A stretch of 64,000 nt of DNA from Lagopus muta (Eukaryota; Chordata; Aves; Galliformes; Phasianidae): positions 14,737,505 through 14,801,504 of the forward strand of contig NC_064434.1 in NCBI RefSeq assembly GCF_023343835.1, written 5' to 3'. The notes beneath the pieces are model-generated. The model was not told the origin of the DNA and did no database searches. It worked only from the letters and a program-made list of their open reading frames with translations. The first letter of the stretch is position 1. Each line of letters starts with the position of its first letter. A program made the translations under genes and the position numbers. Shown here in pieces: positions 25,585-62,392 of the stretch.

Positions 25585-26045
25585 ATGTCTCGACTAATGA
25601 TCTGGAAAAGTGATTGAGCAGGGTGAATTCACAAGTGACATGATGTTATTTGACAGTCAAAACAGAAGCCTGAGATAAGGCTGTGAAAAACTGCATACAG
25701 ATCTAACAGACACTGGTTGAGTGGGCAACACAAAAAACGAGGAAAACTTCATGTTATCAACTACAGCCTTGGAAAAAATATTTGAGTATTGATGTGGTCA
25801 GCAAAATAAGAACATTTGCACAATGTTCAGAAACACTCTAAAGAGCTGACAAAGTATGAGAAAGTATTGGACAGAGAAAAAAAGAAAGCATTAAACCACT
25901 GTCTAAATCAATACAGTCTCACCTTGCAGTTGGTGTTCTGTTCCAAGTTTCCCATCACAGAGATTCATGTGAAACAGAAAGTGTCCAGAAAAGTACAACA
26001 GAAGAATTTCAGATGCAGGGTTGGACTGACTCAGATTATATAAAT
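25585..26045 (+). mobile_element. ancient CR1-type LINE fragment (RT region)
   Basis: Sense remnants in the order expected for CR1 ORF2 are 'actaatgatctggaaaagtga' (N-D-L-E-K), 'actggttgagtgggcaaca' and 'atgttcagaaacactctaaagagctgacaaagtatg'. It is decayed, with many gaps. It covers the same part of ORF2 as the copy at 23725, so the two are independent insertions. Confidence 0.6.
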
Positions 26046-29000
26046 CTTACAAGGAGCACACAAGAAAAAAATCTTTAATTAATTTAATACAGAAAACGCA
26101 CACATTACCACAGGCAACGTTTTCCTCTGATTTACGCCACATGAAAATCTGACCTTATCCTGTTAGTGTGAGTCACAGGGAGTTTGTGCCCTGTAAAAGA
26201 AAGCACTAAATGACTCCTGATGACAATCATTGTATCTACTGGGCTCTGCAACTACTGTTTGCTCAAACCTATTAAACTGCTGTGCGCCAACAATCATAAA
26301 GTCAACTGCATCAGCAATGCAGAATATTCCTCTCCACCTGAAGGAAGTATGATTTTGAATGAAAGTATGTGTGATACAAAGGGAGAAAATCTAGAGAAAT
26401 CAGGGTCCTGACAAACGATGCTTTAAACAATATGAAATTCAGCTCTACATACAGTGTCAGTGAGGGCCTGACCACCACTTGGGCACCTCCTGAGTGAACT
26501 CAGCCTCCACTCAAATAGTATATAGTCTCTGTTTTGGTCCATGAGGAGGAAACTTCAGCCATGATGAATATTTATCAAACTGCTCTCATATTGCTAGCCT
26601 TTGCCTTACGTTCAGCCAGTTTCATCTTGTTAGGAGTGCAGCTGCTAAAGGATCTGGAAAGAGACTTTTCCAGAGTCTCAGTGGGATGGGAAGAATTGTC
26701 CTCTGGAAATGCCTTCCGCAGGCAACAAAGAGATGCTAGGGCCTCCATGCTCAAAATTTCAGGAACTTGGAACTGTACCTACAAGGGAGAAACCCACATG
26801 TCTTTTTGGGGAGTGTCGTAGCAAAATCCTGTAAAACAGCATTTATATTCCAGGATACATCATCCTATTAATCTGTAAGGGTTAATACATATTCAACAAA
26901 AATTCGATGCGGAAATTCTAATTATTCCACAAGACTCCAAAATGGGTTCTTAGCTCCTTTGTAAACTCATGAAACTGGAGAACTAATTACTTCTCAAACA
27001 ACTGCTGGCCAGGTGAAGTCTTTGTTATTTCACATCATGTCTACATAGACTGCTGCCAGCATGGTACCTGGGCAGCTACCTAGCAGAGACGGTTACAATA
27101 TTCTCCTACGTACATAACGGTTTTCTGCCCTCATTGATGGCTACCTGCCAATCTAGTCAACTTCACCAAAGGACTATTTTCTTACAAAAATATTTGGAGT
27201 CAGGATGAGTTGTTTAAAATGGTTTAACTGTCTTACAGTTTAAAAACCTGAAGACAACAGGGTGCTGGTCAAAAAAGAAAACCCATTACACCAACGCCAA
27301 CGCGCAGCACTTTGTGTCATGACCCAGACTCGAAGAGCATTTCAAGCAGAAAGGCCTTCCAGACTTGAGAGGTATAACTGATTGCCATTTTCCATCTAAA
27401 AGAAGAAAGGAAAATTATGCTTTTTCACTGGACAAAATATGTGTACAAGCCACAGATTTGATGGCTCTTAAGAACAAATTGACCGTTGCTTTGAGAAGGA
27501 TGAATTTTATTCATTTGTTCCCAGAAAGGTCGCTTCAGACATGTTCTAGGAAAATGTCTGTCAAGGTTCACTTCTCATATGGTATTTCATTTTTATAATA
27601 TTCCAGATTCCAGAATGGAATAGTATGACAGCCACAATAACAGCAACGACATATTTGTTAAGTTATGCACACTAAGAAGAAATACCTATTCACAAGGAGT
27701 AATGAAAGCTTTGTTTTTGGCATCACATTACAAAACCAGACGTTTCTTCTGTATTATGCACACTGAGTCCATAGTCTAGGAAGGATGGGCAGTTTGTGTA
27801 TTCATTTTCAGGGAAATGTTTGGAATGAAGCCAGGAACAGCTCTGGCTCTGATGCAGTGTTATCTGCTGAAACACAAGGAGGGGCTGCTGGAAAAGTAAC
27901 GATCAATAAAACTTCAGCTTTGAGAAGTTTCTTATGCTGGAGATAAGGAAAATATAAGAAAATCACTCTATATTTAAAATTAACCAAAGGAAATAAAAAA
28001 TATCAAACTTGGAAAGTTTTGAATAAAGTAGCTAAGATTGCTACGATGTTAGAAAAACAGATTTATGGAACACTTGATATAGTTAACGAAATCTTTTATA
28101 CTAAAGCTTTCCTCTTAATTATCTTACCATTTTGATGATCCATGCATAACTTCTAAGCATAGGCAGTTTTATAAAAAACATGGTGCTCAAACTTACATAA
28201 ATTAAACGAATTCACAGAACTCCCTGTTGGTAAGAACAAGGAGGGAGCATGCTAGCTGTGTATCAGTAAGTATTAACCGCTGAAAAACACTTTACTGAAA
28301 GTTACACAAACAAGAATAATTTGAGAAGAACAAGAACAATTTAGCTGCACTAGGAGGAATCCTATAAAGAAACAGAACAAAATAAATATCAGAATTTAAT
28401 TACAGTTGTGTATTCTGTTTGAAAGTCTCCAGTGTTTAAGTACATGGAAATTAGTTCTAAAAACTCCTCCCAGTATCCCTGTTTGCCATAGTGAACATGT
28501 AGTACCCTCACACTAAACCCCTCATCTACTCATCCATGAATGAGTCTCACATTTAAGTCTCTCTATTCAGAAGTATCTCCCACTACAGAAAAAGCATTAT
28601 CTAACACAGCAAACCAGGATGTGTTACCTTGATGTTTAGGGGCTACATATTGTAGGCATAGCTGTTTACCTCAACTGAAAGCTTTACTCTCTCATTAGCA
28701 GCAGAATGGGAAGAGAAGAAAGGGGTGGAGGGAGTATCTCTCACTTAGGTTTCTCCAGAAGGGAAAACTTCCCATAGGTAAGCTCATCCCACTAATGTAG
28801 GAGACAACTCATTGCCTAGAGACCTCTTTCACTAGTCTCAATCTTTTCTCTTGCTTGCTACTCCATGGATGCTCATTCCATGTATCTGAGGCTTCCTACA
28901 ATATTAATGCAAGTAGTTAAGTGATACAATTTGCATTAGCATGGGTCATCATTAAGCAGCTTGCTTATAATCACAGTATATGACCGTGATAAAATATTTC

Positions 29001-30137
29001 AGTAAAGCAAAGATGTTGTATGCTAAACACTACAAGAAGCTCAATTATTAAAGATGCAGACATAGTGTCCTGTTCTTGGCTTATCAAAGAGCTTTAAGCC
29101 TAAAATATGCATATATGCATACACACATACATGCACATGTCATCCCCTTTTTCAACTGAAAAATTATTTCATTCTGCATATAAATCACTATTGTGTACTG
29201 GGCATGCAATCACAACTAGGTAGGGACCTAACATGCTTTGTCATAGTCTTCAGATTTCTGATCTGCATACAAAGAAGGCTGTATTGAGTCCTAAATAAAT
29301 TCATAACCAAGACTCTTTCCATTACAGATTGTAAGAAAAAGTTCGGTATGCACACATCCTATTGGCATGGGAAGCTAACACAGGAACACTTCAAAACAGA
29401 GTTTGAAAGAAGTATCTTACCTTGAAACAAACTTCTGTTCTGATTCTTTCTACAACCTTTATTTTGGCTTGCAGAGTTCACAGGAGTCTGGATAGTTGTC
29501 CCACAGGCATTGCTTCTCTACCTTCTTTCCTACCCCATCTTTTCTGTCCTCTCCCTTATATCCTTTGTTCTTATGGTTTGCCAACACTGAGAATAATCTG
29601 ATAATTGCAGTTCTGCTGTTATTGATCCCTTAGCAGAAGCATTTCAGAATAAAAGTGGCTTTTTTCTAGAACAGTTTTCACATGGGGAATTACCCCAGCT
29701 TACATAACTGTACAGATGCTTCTTTTTGATTTCTTTAACAGTCAGCTTCCCAATTCAGACAAATTCTTGACCTTCAATATCTATCACCATTAATATGATA
29801 ATATCATAGAGCAAAGGATTATGTTTTACTTATACAGAGAATGGATGCTTTTGGATCAAATGCTTGTCTACATTTTGCAACTGTTGTTTGATTTAATATC
29901 ATTAGTAGGAGGGTGTACATCTCTGCACCAGCTATGTCACTTACATCCCTCACTACACAGTTTTGGACAACCAGACTAATCAGAGCAGCCAGCAGCAGCC
30001 TACCAGCGGAACCTGAGCTCTCTCCCAAACTCACCATGCTCCTGGCTACACACCAACACTCCCATCCCGCTGTGCAGTCGGGTTGGGTGAAGTCCCATCC
30101 CCCCTTTGGAGAGCCCTAGAGCAGCTGCCAGAGAAGG
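26046..30137. other. 4.1-kb AT-rich intergenic stretch without repeats
   Basis: No CR1 or other element is visible. A short TA/CA-rich patch lies near 29105-29140. A 95-codon frame at 26534-26821 (+) begins with a hydrophobic stretch but has no family signature or splice context. It is a candidate for conserved non-coding sequence, which cannot be judged from one genome. Confidence 0.5.
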
Positions 30138-30231
30138 AATCATAGAATCACAGAATGGCCTGGATTGAAAAGGACCATAATGGTCGTCTAGTTTCAACCC
30201 CCATGCTATGTGCAGGGTCGCCAACCACCAG
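30138..30231 (-). mobile_element. short CR1 3'-end remnant
   Basis: 'atcatagaatcacagaatgg..ttgaaaaggaccataatggtcgtctagtttcaaccccc' is the CR1 3' end in reverse complement. Only about 94 bp remain. Confidence 0.88.
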
Positions 30232-33200
30232 CATAACATCACACATTTCTGTCTTGTTCCTCCGTACCCCCTTTCCCTCCAAGACCTTCTCCCTGCTTTA
30301 AAGACACGCTACATGGGTGTAAGGGTCTATGCTCCCAGCCCCGTGATTTCATTTCCACTTGCACATCCATTCCTGCTATCTGCTTTCTCATTTGTCACGA
30401 CCGTTAGCAAAACAGCAGAAGATACAAAAATCTATACGTATCCCTTGCAATATAGATGTTTTCTGAAGCTGGCACTACAATAAGCTCTTCACAGATGAGT
30501 GACTTTAATGGTTCACTCTCGTAAATTGGGTAATTTTTCTTGGATAAAAGCAAGCTATATAATTAGAAAAGGGAACTAGTTACTTGTAAAGAAAGAATAA
30601 TCAAATCACCATTACGAGGAAATTAGCTGCATTTATCTTAATTCTAGGGGTCCTATTGTTACCTCCCAATAGGAGAAGCTTCAGGAGGATAACATTTACT
30701 TGGCAGTCTCTGTGACTTCTGCCACTCCTGTTTGTTCATGCAAAAGCGGGCGCTTTATTATGTTTTGGCAGAACAAGTTGCATTTAACTGAACAGAATCC
30801 ATTACAAGACTGTTTGTTTCATTTCCATAAAAAAAAGACACACCTCAACTTTCATGGATGTCATTTAGCCCCAGCTGGCTCCTCTGCCATTCCCCTTGCA
30901 AGTCACAGTTTTTGGGACAGGCAAAACAAAAAGAGGCACAAGGGATATCTACAAAAGTTTTGTCCCTAGGCCTCGCTAGACCCATGCATGGCATTTCAGG
31001 AGAGGAATCCCCTCTGGGACTCCTTCACAGCTCTCTCCTGGCAGCTGCAGCCTAGACTGGCCCTAAGGCTTAAGAGCCACTCTGCAAGAGGTTCCTTGGA
31101 CCTGCTTGGGGCCAGCACTGCCAGGCCTATGTTCTTATCCAAACAGCACAAAGAGGAACTGCTCTGTGTTCAGCCAGCATCCTCCCAGGCCTGCGGCAGG
31201 GAGGTAGGCAGCTCACTTGGATAAAAGAGATTTGACTGCACTCCCCAGAGTTTCTTCCACTCCTCTGTACCACACAACACAGAAGGAAAAGATGCAGAGA
31301 AACACAGTTATATGCAATAACGTGACAGTAATTTCACATCCAGAGAGAGAGGTGGAATTTAACATTAACAACTGCAATGGTATGAAAAAGCAAGTGTCAA
31401 ATACTGAGATTTTACTACCACCCATGATCAATAGCTGCTCCAGTCTATCAGGCTACAGCAGCATTTACCCCAGCAGCAGGTATCAATAACCATCAGCATC
31501 ATCCTTCAGCAGCAAAGACAAATGACTCTCAGCACAGATACACTTAACATGCAGCAAGCTAAACCAGACAAATGGTGAACAGCAGTAGACACGAAATTCA
31601 ATGCCACCACCCCACACTGACGCTCACCTTCCTAACCCAGACATGTTGTGATTTTTCTTCTCCCATGAGGACACAGTTTGCAGAAAAACTGCACCCATTA
31701 TAAGCCTACACACTCAACAACTTCCTTTAGAGGCTTGCCCTCCCTGAAGTGACTTGTTTAACACAGTAATGAACGAACCCTGCAAGTATTTTCAAAACAT
31801 AGGAAGTCCTGTGGCCTTCCTCACAGCATAATGCAGATACAATGTGGAGTCAGGCTGAATAAAGTCTAAAGAGCTTGGTCCCAGTAGCTCACAGTTATGT
31901 GTTACTTACTGGACAATGGTGATGCTTTCGCCTCTTAGATGGGTGTCTTTTTACCTTTTAATGTAGGTTTAACATGAAGAGCACTTTTGTCAATCTCCGG
32001 CACCTTTACAGAGTAAACACAAAATACGGTAGTGTAACAAAAGACCTTCACCTTATTCCTTTGTTCCCAAGTCTCCAAACCATCTACAACCACTAGAGTG
32101 GCTCCTTTAAGCTTAGCAAGAAGTTGGCCAGTTGAGGTCAAGTCTTCTGCAGGTTTCATGGAAAACTACCCAAATGTGGTAAACTTCACAAAAAAACTCA
32201 ATTTGAGTATGCTCAGGAAACGTCTTAAAATTTGCCAGTACATTTTCTGAAGCCTCCATAGTCCAGCTCTCACATAAGACTACTGAACGTTCAGTCCTCT
32301 TAAGCAAGCCCTGTCCTCCACTCACAGGTTTTCTTGGGAGCTGAGAAAAAGAAAAGGCCAGTGAGTAGAAGTGGGTAAGGAATTACAGGAAGGAGGGCAA
32401 GACTAAGGAGAATATGGGCAAGAGCTGAGCAAAAGGTGAGGTAAAGAAAGGGAAAGCAGCCTTAAAGTTACGGCAAATGATTAAACCTCTAGAAAGCTGA
32501 ATTCTAACTCCATCCTCAAATTCACATGCAAATCTAAGGAATTTGTGTTATGCGTATTCTTCATTTTCTGCCCCACCTCAGTTGAGTAATTTGTTATGTG
32601 AGCTGCTGAGATGCTGAACATCCATAGGCACATCTCAAGTCAATGAGAAGTGGACTCTGAATACATGTAAGCACTAGAAAGTTGAAATGTAAGCCTTTGA
32701 TTGTCCAACACGCTGCAAAAGGAATCCTTATATTTCACCACACAGGTATCTAGAGGTGTTATTTTTTCATTTCCTGGACATAAGAAAAGATAATGCCATC
32801 CATTTCATAATGGTGTTACACAGATAACACTGTTAATGTTTAGCAGGATGACAGCATTTCTAAAATGCTCTAAAGGAAATTAATATTTTTATTTAATGGA
32901 TGATAGTGCTGTGCAGTAAATCGTGCATTAAATTATACATGGAATAAGCATTAAAAGCAACATTAAATAGAAACAAGGAATTGGAAAGCTTCTGGAGTTT
33001 AGTCTCCTGCTATCTCAGGCAAATGTATCACATGAGCACTTTTATAGATTGATCAGGACTCGATTTCAAAGCAGATGGGCTCGCAGCTCTCAGTGCAGGA
33101 AAGTTGCTCCACAATCTCATTGCTCTGAAAATACCAGATCTTCTAATTCAGTGTAACTTCATCAATGCCCGTTTTATACATTGTCTTACATTTAAATAAC

Positions 33201-33588
33201 AATACCAATACAATAATCTACCAATGCTTAACCTCCTTTCAGGCACCAAATCTCCGCATAACTTTTGTTAATTTAAACACAACAACTTCTTCCAGCCTCC
33301 TCTCATGAAAGATCATAATTCCTACTTCAAGACAGGGTTCCAATGGGGAAACAAGATTATGACTGTGATTTTTAAAACCATATGGTGCTCTAAAGCCCCC
33401 AGAACAGATGCCCGACAGAAGCTGTAGCACAGCTCTGGAATCAGCTACGCAAGCCATGCCGCTGACCTGTAGACCCAGCGACTGCACAGCATGTGCAGTT
33501 ATATCCTGGCTCATCACACAGCTCTCTGCACACAGCCCTGCTGTGACCAGCACTTCCAGACTTACAAGACAGTTCTGCAGCTCTTAGT
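30232..33588. other. 3.4-kb intergenic stretch without repeats
   Basis: No recognised gene, RNA or mobile element; continues the repeat-poor zone upstream of the YWHAQ promoter. Confidence 0.5.
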
Positions 33589-33830
33589 CATAGAATCATT
33601 TCAGTCGGAAGGGACCCTTAAAGGTCATGTGGTCCAGCTCCCTTGCAGTGAACAGGGACACCCATAGCTCCATCAGGTGCTCAGAGCCTCAACCAGCCTG
33701 AGCTTGAGCATCTCCAGGGATGGAGCATCCACCACCTCTCTGGGCAACCTGTGCCAGTGACTTGCTCCCCTTATTGTATAAAAACCTTTTTCTTTATTCC
33801 CAATCTAAATCTCCCCTCTTCATGCGAGTT
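33589..33830 (-). mobile_element. CR1 LINE 3' fragment
   Basis: 'catagaatcatttcagtcgg' tail, 3' UTR and antisense ORF2 end ('ccaccacctctctgggcaac', 'tttattcccaatctaaatctcccctctt'). It is the same subfamily as 1040 and 3420 and the repeat closest to the CpG island. Confidence 0.9.
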
Positions 33831-34789
33831 CTCAGTAGGTGGGAAGGAGGTATGGGCTATGTTGTGTGAGAGACTAATTGTAACACTATTACAATTTTGG
33901 AGGGGAATCAGTGAGGGAGGTAGCCTTGATTAGATCAGCTATCCTTCCTTAAGTGAAATCCACACTCTGTGTCTTACCGGTGAAATAGTTTTGTCTCTGA
34001 TGGAGACAAGATATTAATCATAGGTTTTGTAGCACAATTGGTCGATTTTGGTTGTTGCTTCACATGTAAATTGAGATGATGACTTGGGATCTGGTGAAAA
34101 CAAGAGAATGTCCTACTGTCAAGAAAGAACAAAAAGGCAAACTAAAGCCATAGGAAATTGCCAGGACAGTTATTTCTGAGAGAGTAATACATTTCCATTT
34201 CTTTCTGAAAGAGTTTCGTTAACTTCACAAGGAATATTATCAATAGGCTCTCTTTTATAACAGAATAAATGCATCCCCCACTCAAATGACCAACAGCAGT
34301 GGTTCACAGCACAGACCTCATGCCCACGTGCATCGTCGCAGCCCTATCCAAACACAGACAGGAGCTGAGACGACAACATCCTGAGGTGATTCAGAGCATT
34401 CATCATCCTGTCAGGATGCCGGAGTTGCTGGACATGACTAAATTTGGTGATGCTGAAAGCAAAGGTGAGGGATTTCACTGCTTCACAGACATGGTGTGCT
34501 GTGTGAAGGGATGTACAAGCCTGAGGCCTGATGGACCAAAGGGCTTTGGAGCCCTCCTGAGCACAGTGACGCAGGCACAAGGCCGCTCTCCCGTTAGCGG
34601 AGATCCTCTCCAGATCCTCTGGGATCTGGGCAGCTTTTGGAGACGCACACAACGGCTGGCTCACGATGGATGGGCATTACTTTATTATTTGTATGTACTA
34701 ACAGTACGAGCCTAAAACTCCTGCCTCAGTGCACTGCATCTACGACCTCCTGCAAATTAAGTCCAGGTGAAATCGGGACGGGGGGAAAA
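33831..34789. other. promoter-proximal DNA, nothing recognised
   Basis: Unique-looking sequence leading into the CpG island. A 138-codon + frame at 34299-34715 has no motif. No divergent first exon could be recognised on the minus strand. Confidence 0.5.
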
Positions 34790-35285
34790 GCAAATGTATC
34801 GATCGCTGCCCATGGCAGCGCCGGCCTCTCCCTGCCCGGGGCCCCTCGGCACAGCGCCATTAACTCTTCACGAGCAATTTCCTGTCACCGGGCTCCCGGG
34901 GCACGGCTCGGCCGCGAGCATCTGCCAGCGGCTCCTGGAAATCTCTCGCTGGGAAACGCGCGGCCGCCGACACAAAGGCGGCATTCCCGCGCGGAGCGAA
35001 CGCGCCAGGAGGGCGCCGGGCAGCCCGCCTCCAGCCCGGCCTCGGGACCACGCACTTTGTCCTCCCACAGCCGCCCTTTGTTGGAGGCACCTCCGGTACG
35101 ACACCCGCCCCCGGCCCCTCAGCCGCGGCCCCTCGCACCGAGCCCGCCCCGCACAGCCCTCCGGCGCCACAGCGCAGAGGGCGCGGCGAGGCCCGCCCCC
35201 CTCTCAGCACGGACACCCCCGCACGGGCCGCGCCCCCACTCGCCGCCCCCGCCCGCTCCCGCGCCGCTGCCAGGCCCGGGCTGCC

Positions 35286-35313
35286 GGGGGAGAGCGGAGG
35301 GGGGGGAGGGGGG
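35286..35313 (+). other. potential G-quadruplex upstream of the CRE
   Basis: Runs of 5, 8 and 6 guanines, separated by short linkers, lie on the + (non-template) strand 27 bp before the CRE. The 8-G run can supply two tetrad columns, so a four-column fold is possible. Formation is inferred. Confidence 0.5.
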
Positions 35314-35339
35314 TTGTAGCAGTATCGCTATGGCGACAG

Positions 35340-35520
35340 TGACGTCATCTCACCCTGGATCTAATTGGAGGAAACCCCGTGGCCCCAGCCGCAGCCCACG
35401 GGCCAACCGAGCTTGTGCTCTGCCTGCGCTCGCCCCCGCGGCGGCGCGCCGTCCTCGGATTGGCTGTGCGGGCGCAGGGGGGCGGGGCCGGGCTCGCAGA
35501 AGAGGCCGCGATTGGCCGCG
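35340..35520 (+). promoter_or_regulatory. YWHAQ: YWHAQ core promoter: CRE, three inverted CCAAT boxes, GC box
   Basis: A full palindromic TGACGTCA (CREB/ATF site) is at 35340-35347. ATTGG (inverted CCAAT, NF-Y) occurs at 35364-35368, 35459-35463 and 35511-35515. A GGGGCGGGGC-type Sp1 box is at 35477-35489. There is no TATA box at the right distance. This cluster ends about 50-90 nt before the inferred start region, which suits a CpG-island promoter. Binding is inferred from motif identity only. Confidence 0.75.
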
Positions 35521-35569
35521 TGGGCGCGGGCTGAGCAGCGGGTAGGCTTGCCTGTGCCAACGCCCTTTA

Positions 35570-35679
35570 GCGCTGGCTCTCGCCCGCGACGGGAGCGGCT
35601 CTTTCTCTCCGCCACAGCCCCGAGCGAGGCACAGCCGATCGGGTGCCGCCCGCGGCCCGGCCTAGCGTAGCGGACTCAG
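35570..35679 (+). other. YWHAQ: YWHAQ non-coding exon 1 (5' UTR); start approximate
   Basis: The donor is seen directly: GCGGACTCAG followed by GTGAGC, with the exon ending at 35679. The 5' boundary cannot be read from sequence. It is set just downstream of the CCAAT/GC-box cluster, and a pyrimidine-rich stretch at 35599-35613 is a plausible initiator. No ATG occurs in the exon, so no upstream ORF is predicted. The intron to exon 2 is about 0.93 kb and lies wholly in the CpG island. Assignment as a 5' exon follows the known YWHAQ structure of a non-coding first exon and is not proven here. Confidence 0.7.
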
Positions 35680-36702
35680 GTGAGCACGGCGCCGCGTTCC
35701 ACCGGCGGCCGCCGGGCCCCGCCTCGCCTCGGCTCCTCGTCCTCCATTTTGTGAGCGCGGCGCGGAGCGTTCGGCGGCCGCGGGCGGCGGAAGGAGCCGC
35801 CGGGCGGCGCCGCCATTTCACACCCGCCGGGGCTTTTCCCCTCCGCTCCGGGCCCCGACCTTCCCGCTCCGCCGCCGCCTCCCGCCTCGGCGCCCCCAGC
35901 CCCACCGTCCCTGGGGACGAGGCCGCCGCGAAGCCGTCGGGCCCCCGCCCTCGCCGCGTCCCCGAACCTGACCCCGCCCGGCGACGGCCGTGGCGCTCCT
36001 GGATGGGAATGGATGGCCTCCGTCCCGGGCCGGGGCCGCTCCCGCCGGGGGGAGGGTCGGTCCCGCCGCGCCCCGCCACCAGGAGGCGAAGCGGCCCGTG
36101 CTGCCCACGGGGCCCCGCCCGGTCCCGGTATCGCCTCCCGCCCCGCTGGGCTGCGGCCTCGGGGCCGAGCGCACCGCGCCGCTCGCTTTCTTTTGAAGTA
36201 TCTTTTTCCGTATCCCGCCTTCCTTCGGCCCTCCCCTGCGGGGTGCGGGCACGAAGGGGCTCTCTGGGAGCCGGCCGTCCTCCTGCGCGTCCCCGCGTTT
36301 AGCAGCGCTTCGGTGCGCTCGCACGGGGCGCGCAGGGTGAGGACAAGAAGCCGCTCCGTACGCCGGTGCGTCTTACCGGCTCCTCGGCTGGAGCTGCGTT
36401 CCGTCCCTGGCTGGGTCTCCGCGCTGTCGTTTCCCCGGGGCGGGCCCCGGGACCGGCGCCCGTCCCTGCCGCAGGGTGGGAGGGTACCGGCGCTGCGCCG
36501 CGGGACGCGTGTGGGGATGGGGAGCTCCCTGCGGCCCCGGTAAGCGGGCTGCGAGGGCGCGGTGGGAAGCGCCGGCTACCGGAGTCACGGTCGCCATCCT
36601 TCTCCTGGCAGGCTCTGAGGCTCGTTCTCTCGCTGGCGGCGTGACGTCCCCGGCTTCTCCTGCCTTTGCTACGATACTGCCCTCGCCCCGCCGCCGGCCA
36701 CC

Positions 36703-61378
<24,676 letters not shown>

Positions 61379-62019
61379 ACTGCACATGGGGTGTCATTCT
61401 CCCTTTCCTTCTCAAGAAACCTTTTTACACGTCTCCATTCCTTATAGCTCCACTTGGATTTCCTATAGCAAAGAAAACCCATCCATGTGTATGGAAATCA
61501 ATTTATAGTCTTTTCACACTGCAGCTTTGGGAAAACTCCATTCCTTGATTTGTGTTTGTCCTGGCCTTCCTGGTGTGCGGTTACTGCTGTAGAAAAGTAT
61601 TAATAGCTTCATTTCATATAAACATAAGTAACTTCCAAACACTTATGTAGCGGACTAAAATGTACCTGGTATTTAAAAACAAATCTGAACCAGTTCCTGC
61701 CAGTTGACTGTGTTTTGTATTACAGTAAGATATGAAAATGTAGTTAATTGCAACTAAAGAGTGTTCCACATAGCTTTTAATTCTCCACATTCCCTCCTTA
61801 TTCTGCAGGTTTTCCTTTCCATAATTGACTTTCACATGCTACTGTGTATTTTTCAGTAGAGGTATGGAAGTATTGGTCCTGATCAAGTTGAGCATTTCTA
61901 GCTTGAAAATTTACAAATCAAATTGCTTCCTGTATAATGTAAGACAGGAGCTCGTGTGTTCGAAAACAGGGGCTACTCTTAATCTTCAGTTGCTGCTGTT
62001 TGAGTTTATATCCCTTCCC

Positions 62020-62025
62020 AATAAA
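62020..62025 (+). terminator. YWHAQ: proximal poly(A) signal AATAAA of YWHAQ
   Basis: A canonical AATAAA lies 642 nt after the stop codon and is followed within 40 nt by a T/GT-rich stretch (CCTTTGTAGTTCTGGT). Use would give a short 3' UTR isoform. It is seen in sequence; usage is inferred. Confidence 0.5.
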
Positions 62026-62366
62026 AGTTCACTTACACTCCTGCCTTTGTAGTTCTGGTATTCACTTGACTATGTATTAGAAGCAGCATGTTACTGCCGG
62101 AGTACAGGCAGTGCTTTTTGGCAGACTAAAGTGCATGTCATTTCTTAATACACTGGAATGGGAAAACCAATTGAAGTTCACATGTCCAAGTATAAAATTT
62201 AGTACTTTTCCATGCAGGTTTGTGCACATGTGAGAAGGTGTCAAGTTTGTCCAGTGATTGTTATTTAGAGAGTTCGGACCACTATTGTGTGTTGCTAATC
62301 ATTGATTGTAGTCCCAAAAAAGCCTTGTGAAAATGTTATGCCCTCTGTAACAGCAAAGTAACATTA

Positions 62367-62372
62367 AATAAA
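62367..62372 (+). terminator. YWHAQ: distal poly(A) signal AATAAA of YWHAQ
   Basis: A canonical AATAAA sits in an A/T-rich context, followed by a GT-rich element (TGTTGGCTTGT) starting about 25 nt later, which is the spacing expected of a cleavage site near 62390. It is the last strong signal before the intergenic DNA. Confidence 0.7.
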
Positions 62373-62392
62373 ATTACATTTTATAAACCACT

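Noticed and set aside
34637..35545. 302-codon + frame over the promoter, with overlapping long frames on both strands up to 36903
   Set aside because: The predicted proteins are Pro/Ala/Arg/Gly-rich in every frame, as expected when CpG-island DNA lacks stop codons. They overlap each other and the promoter motifs.
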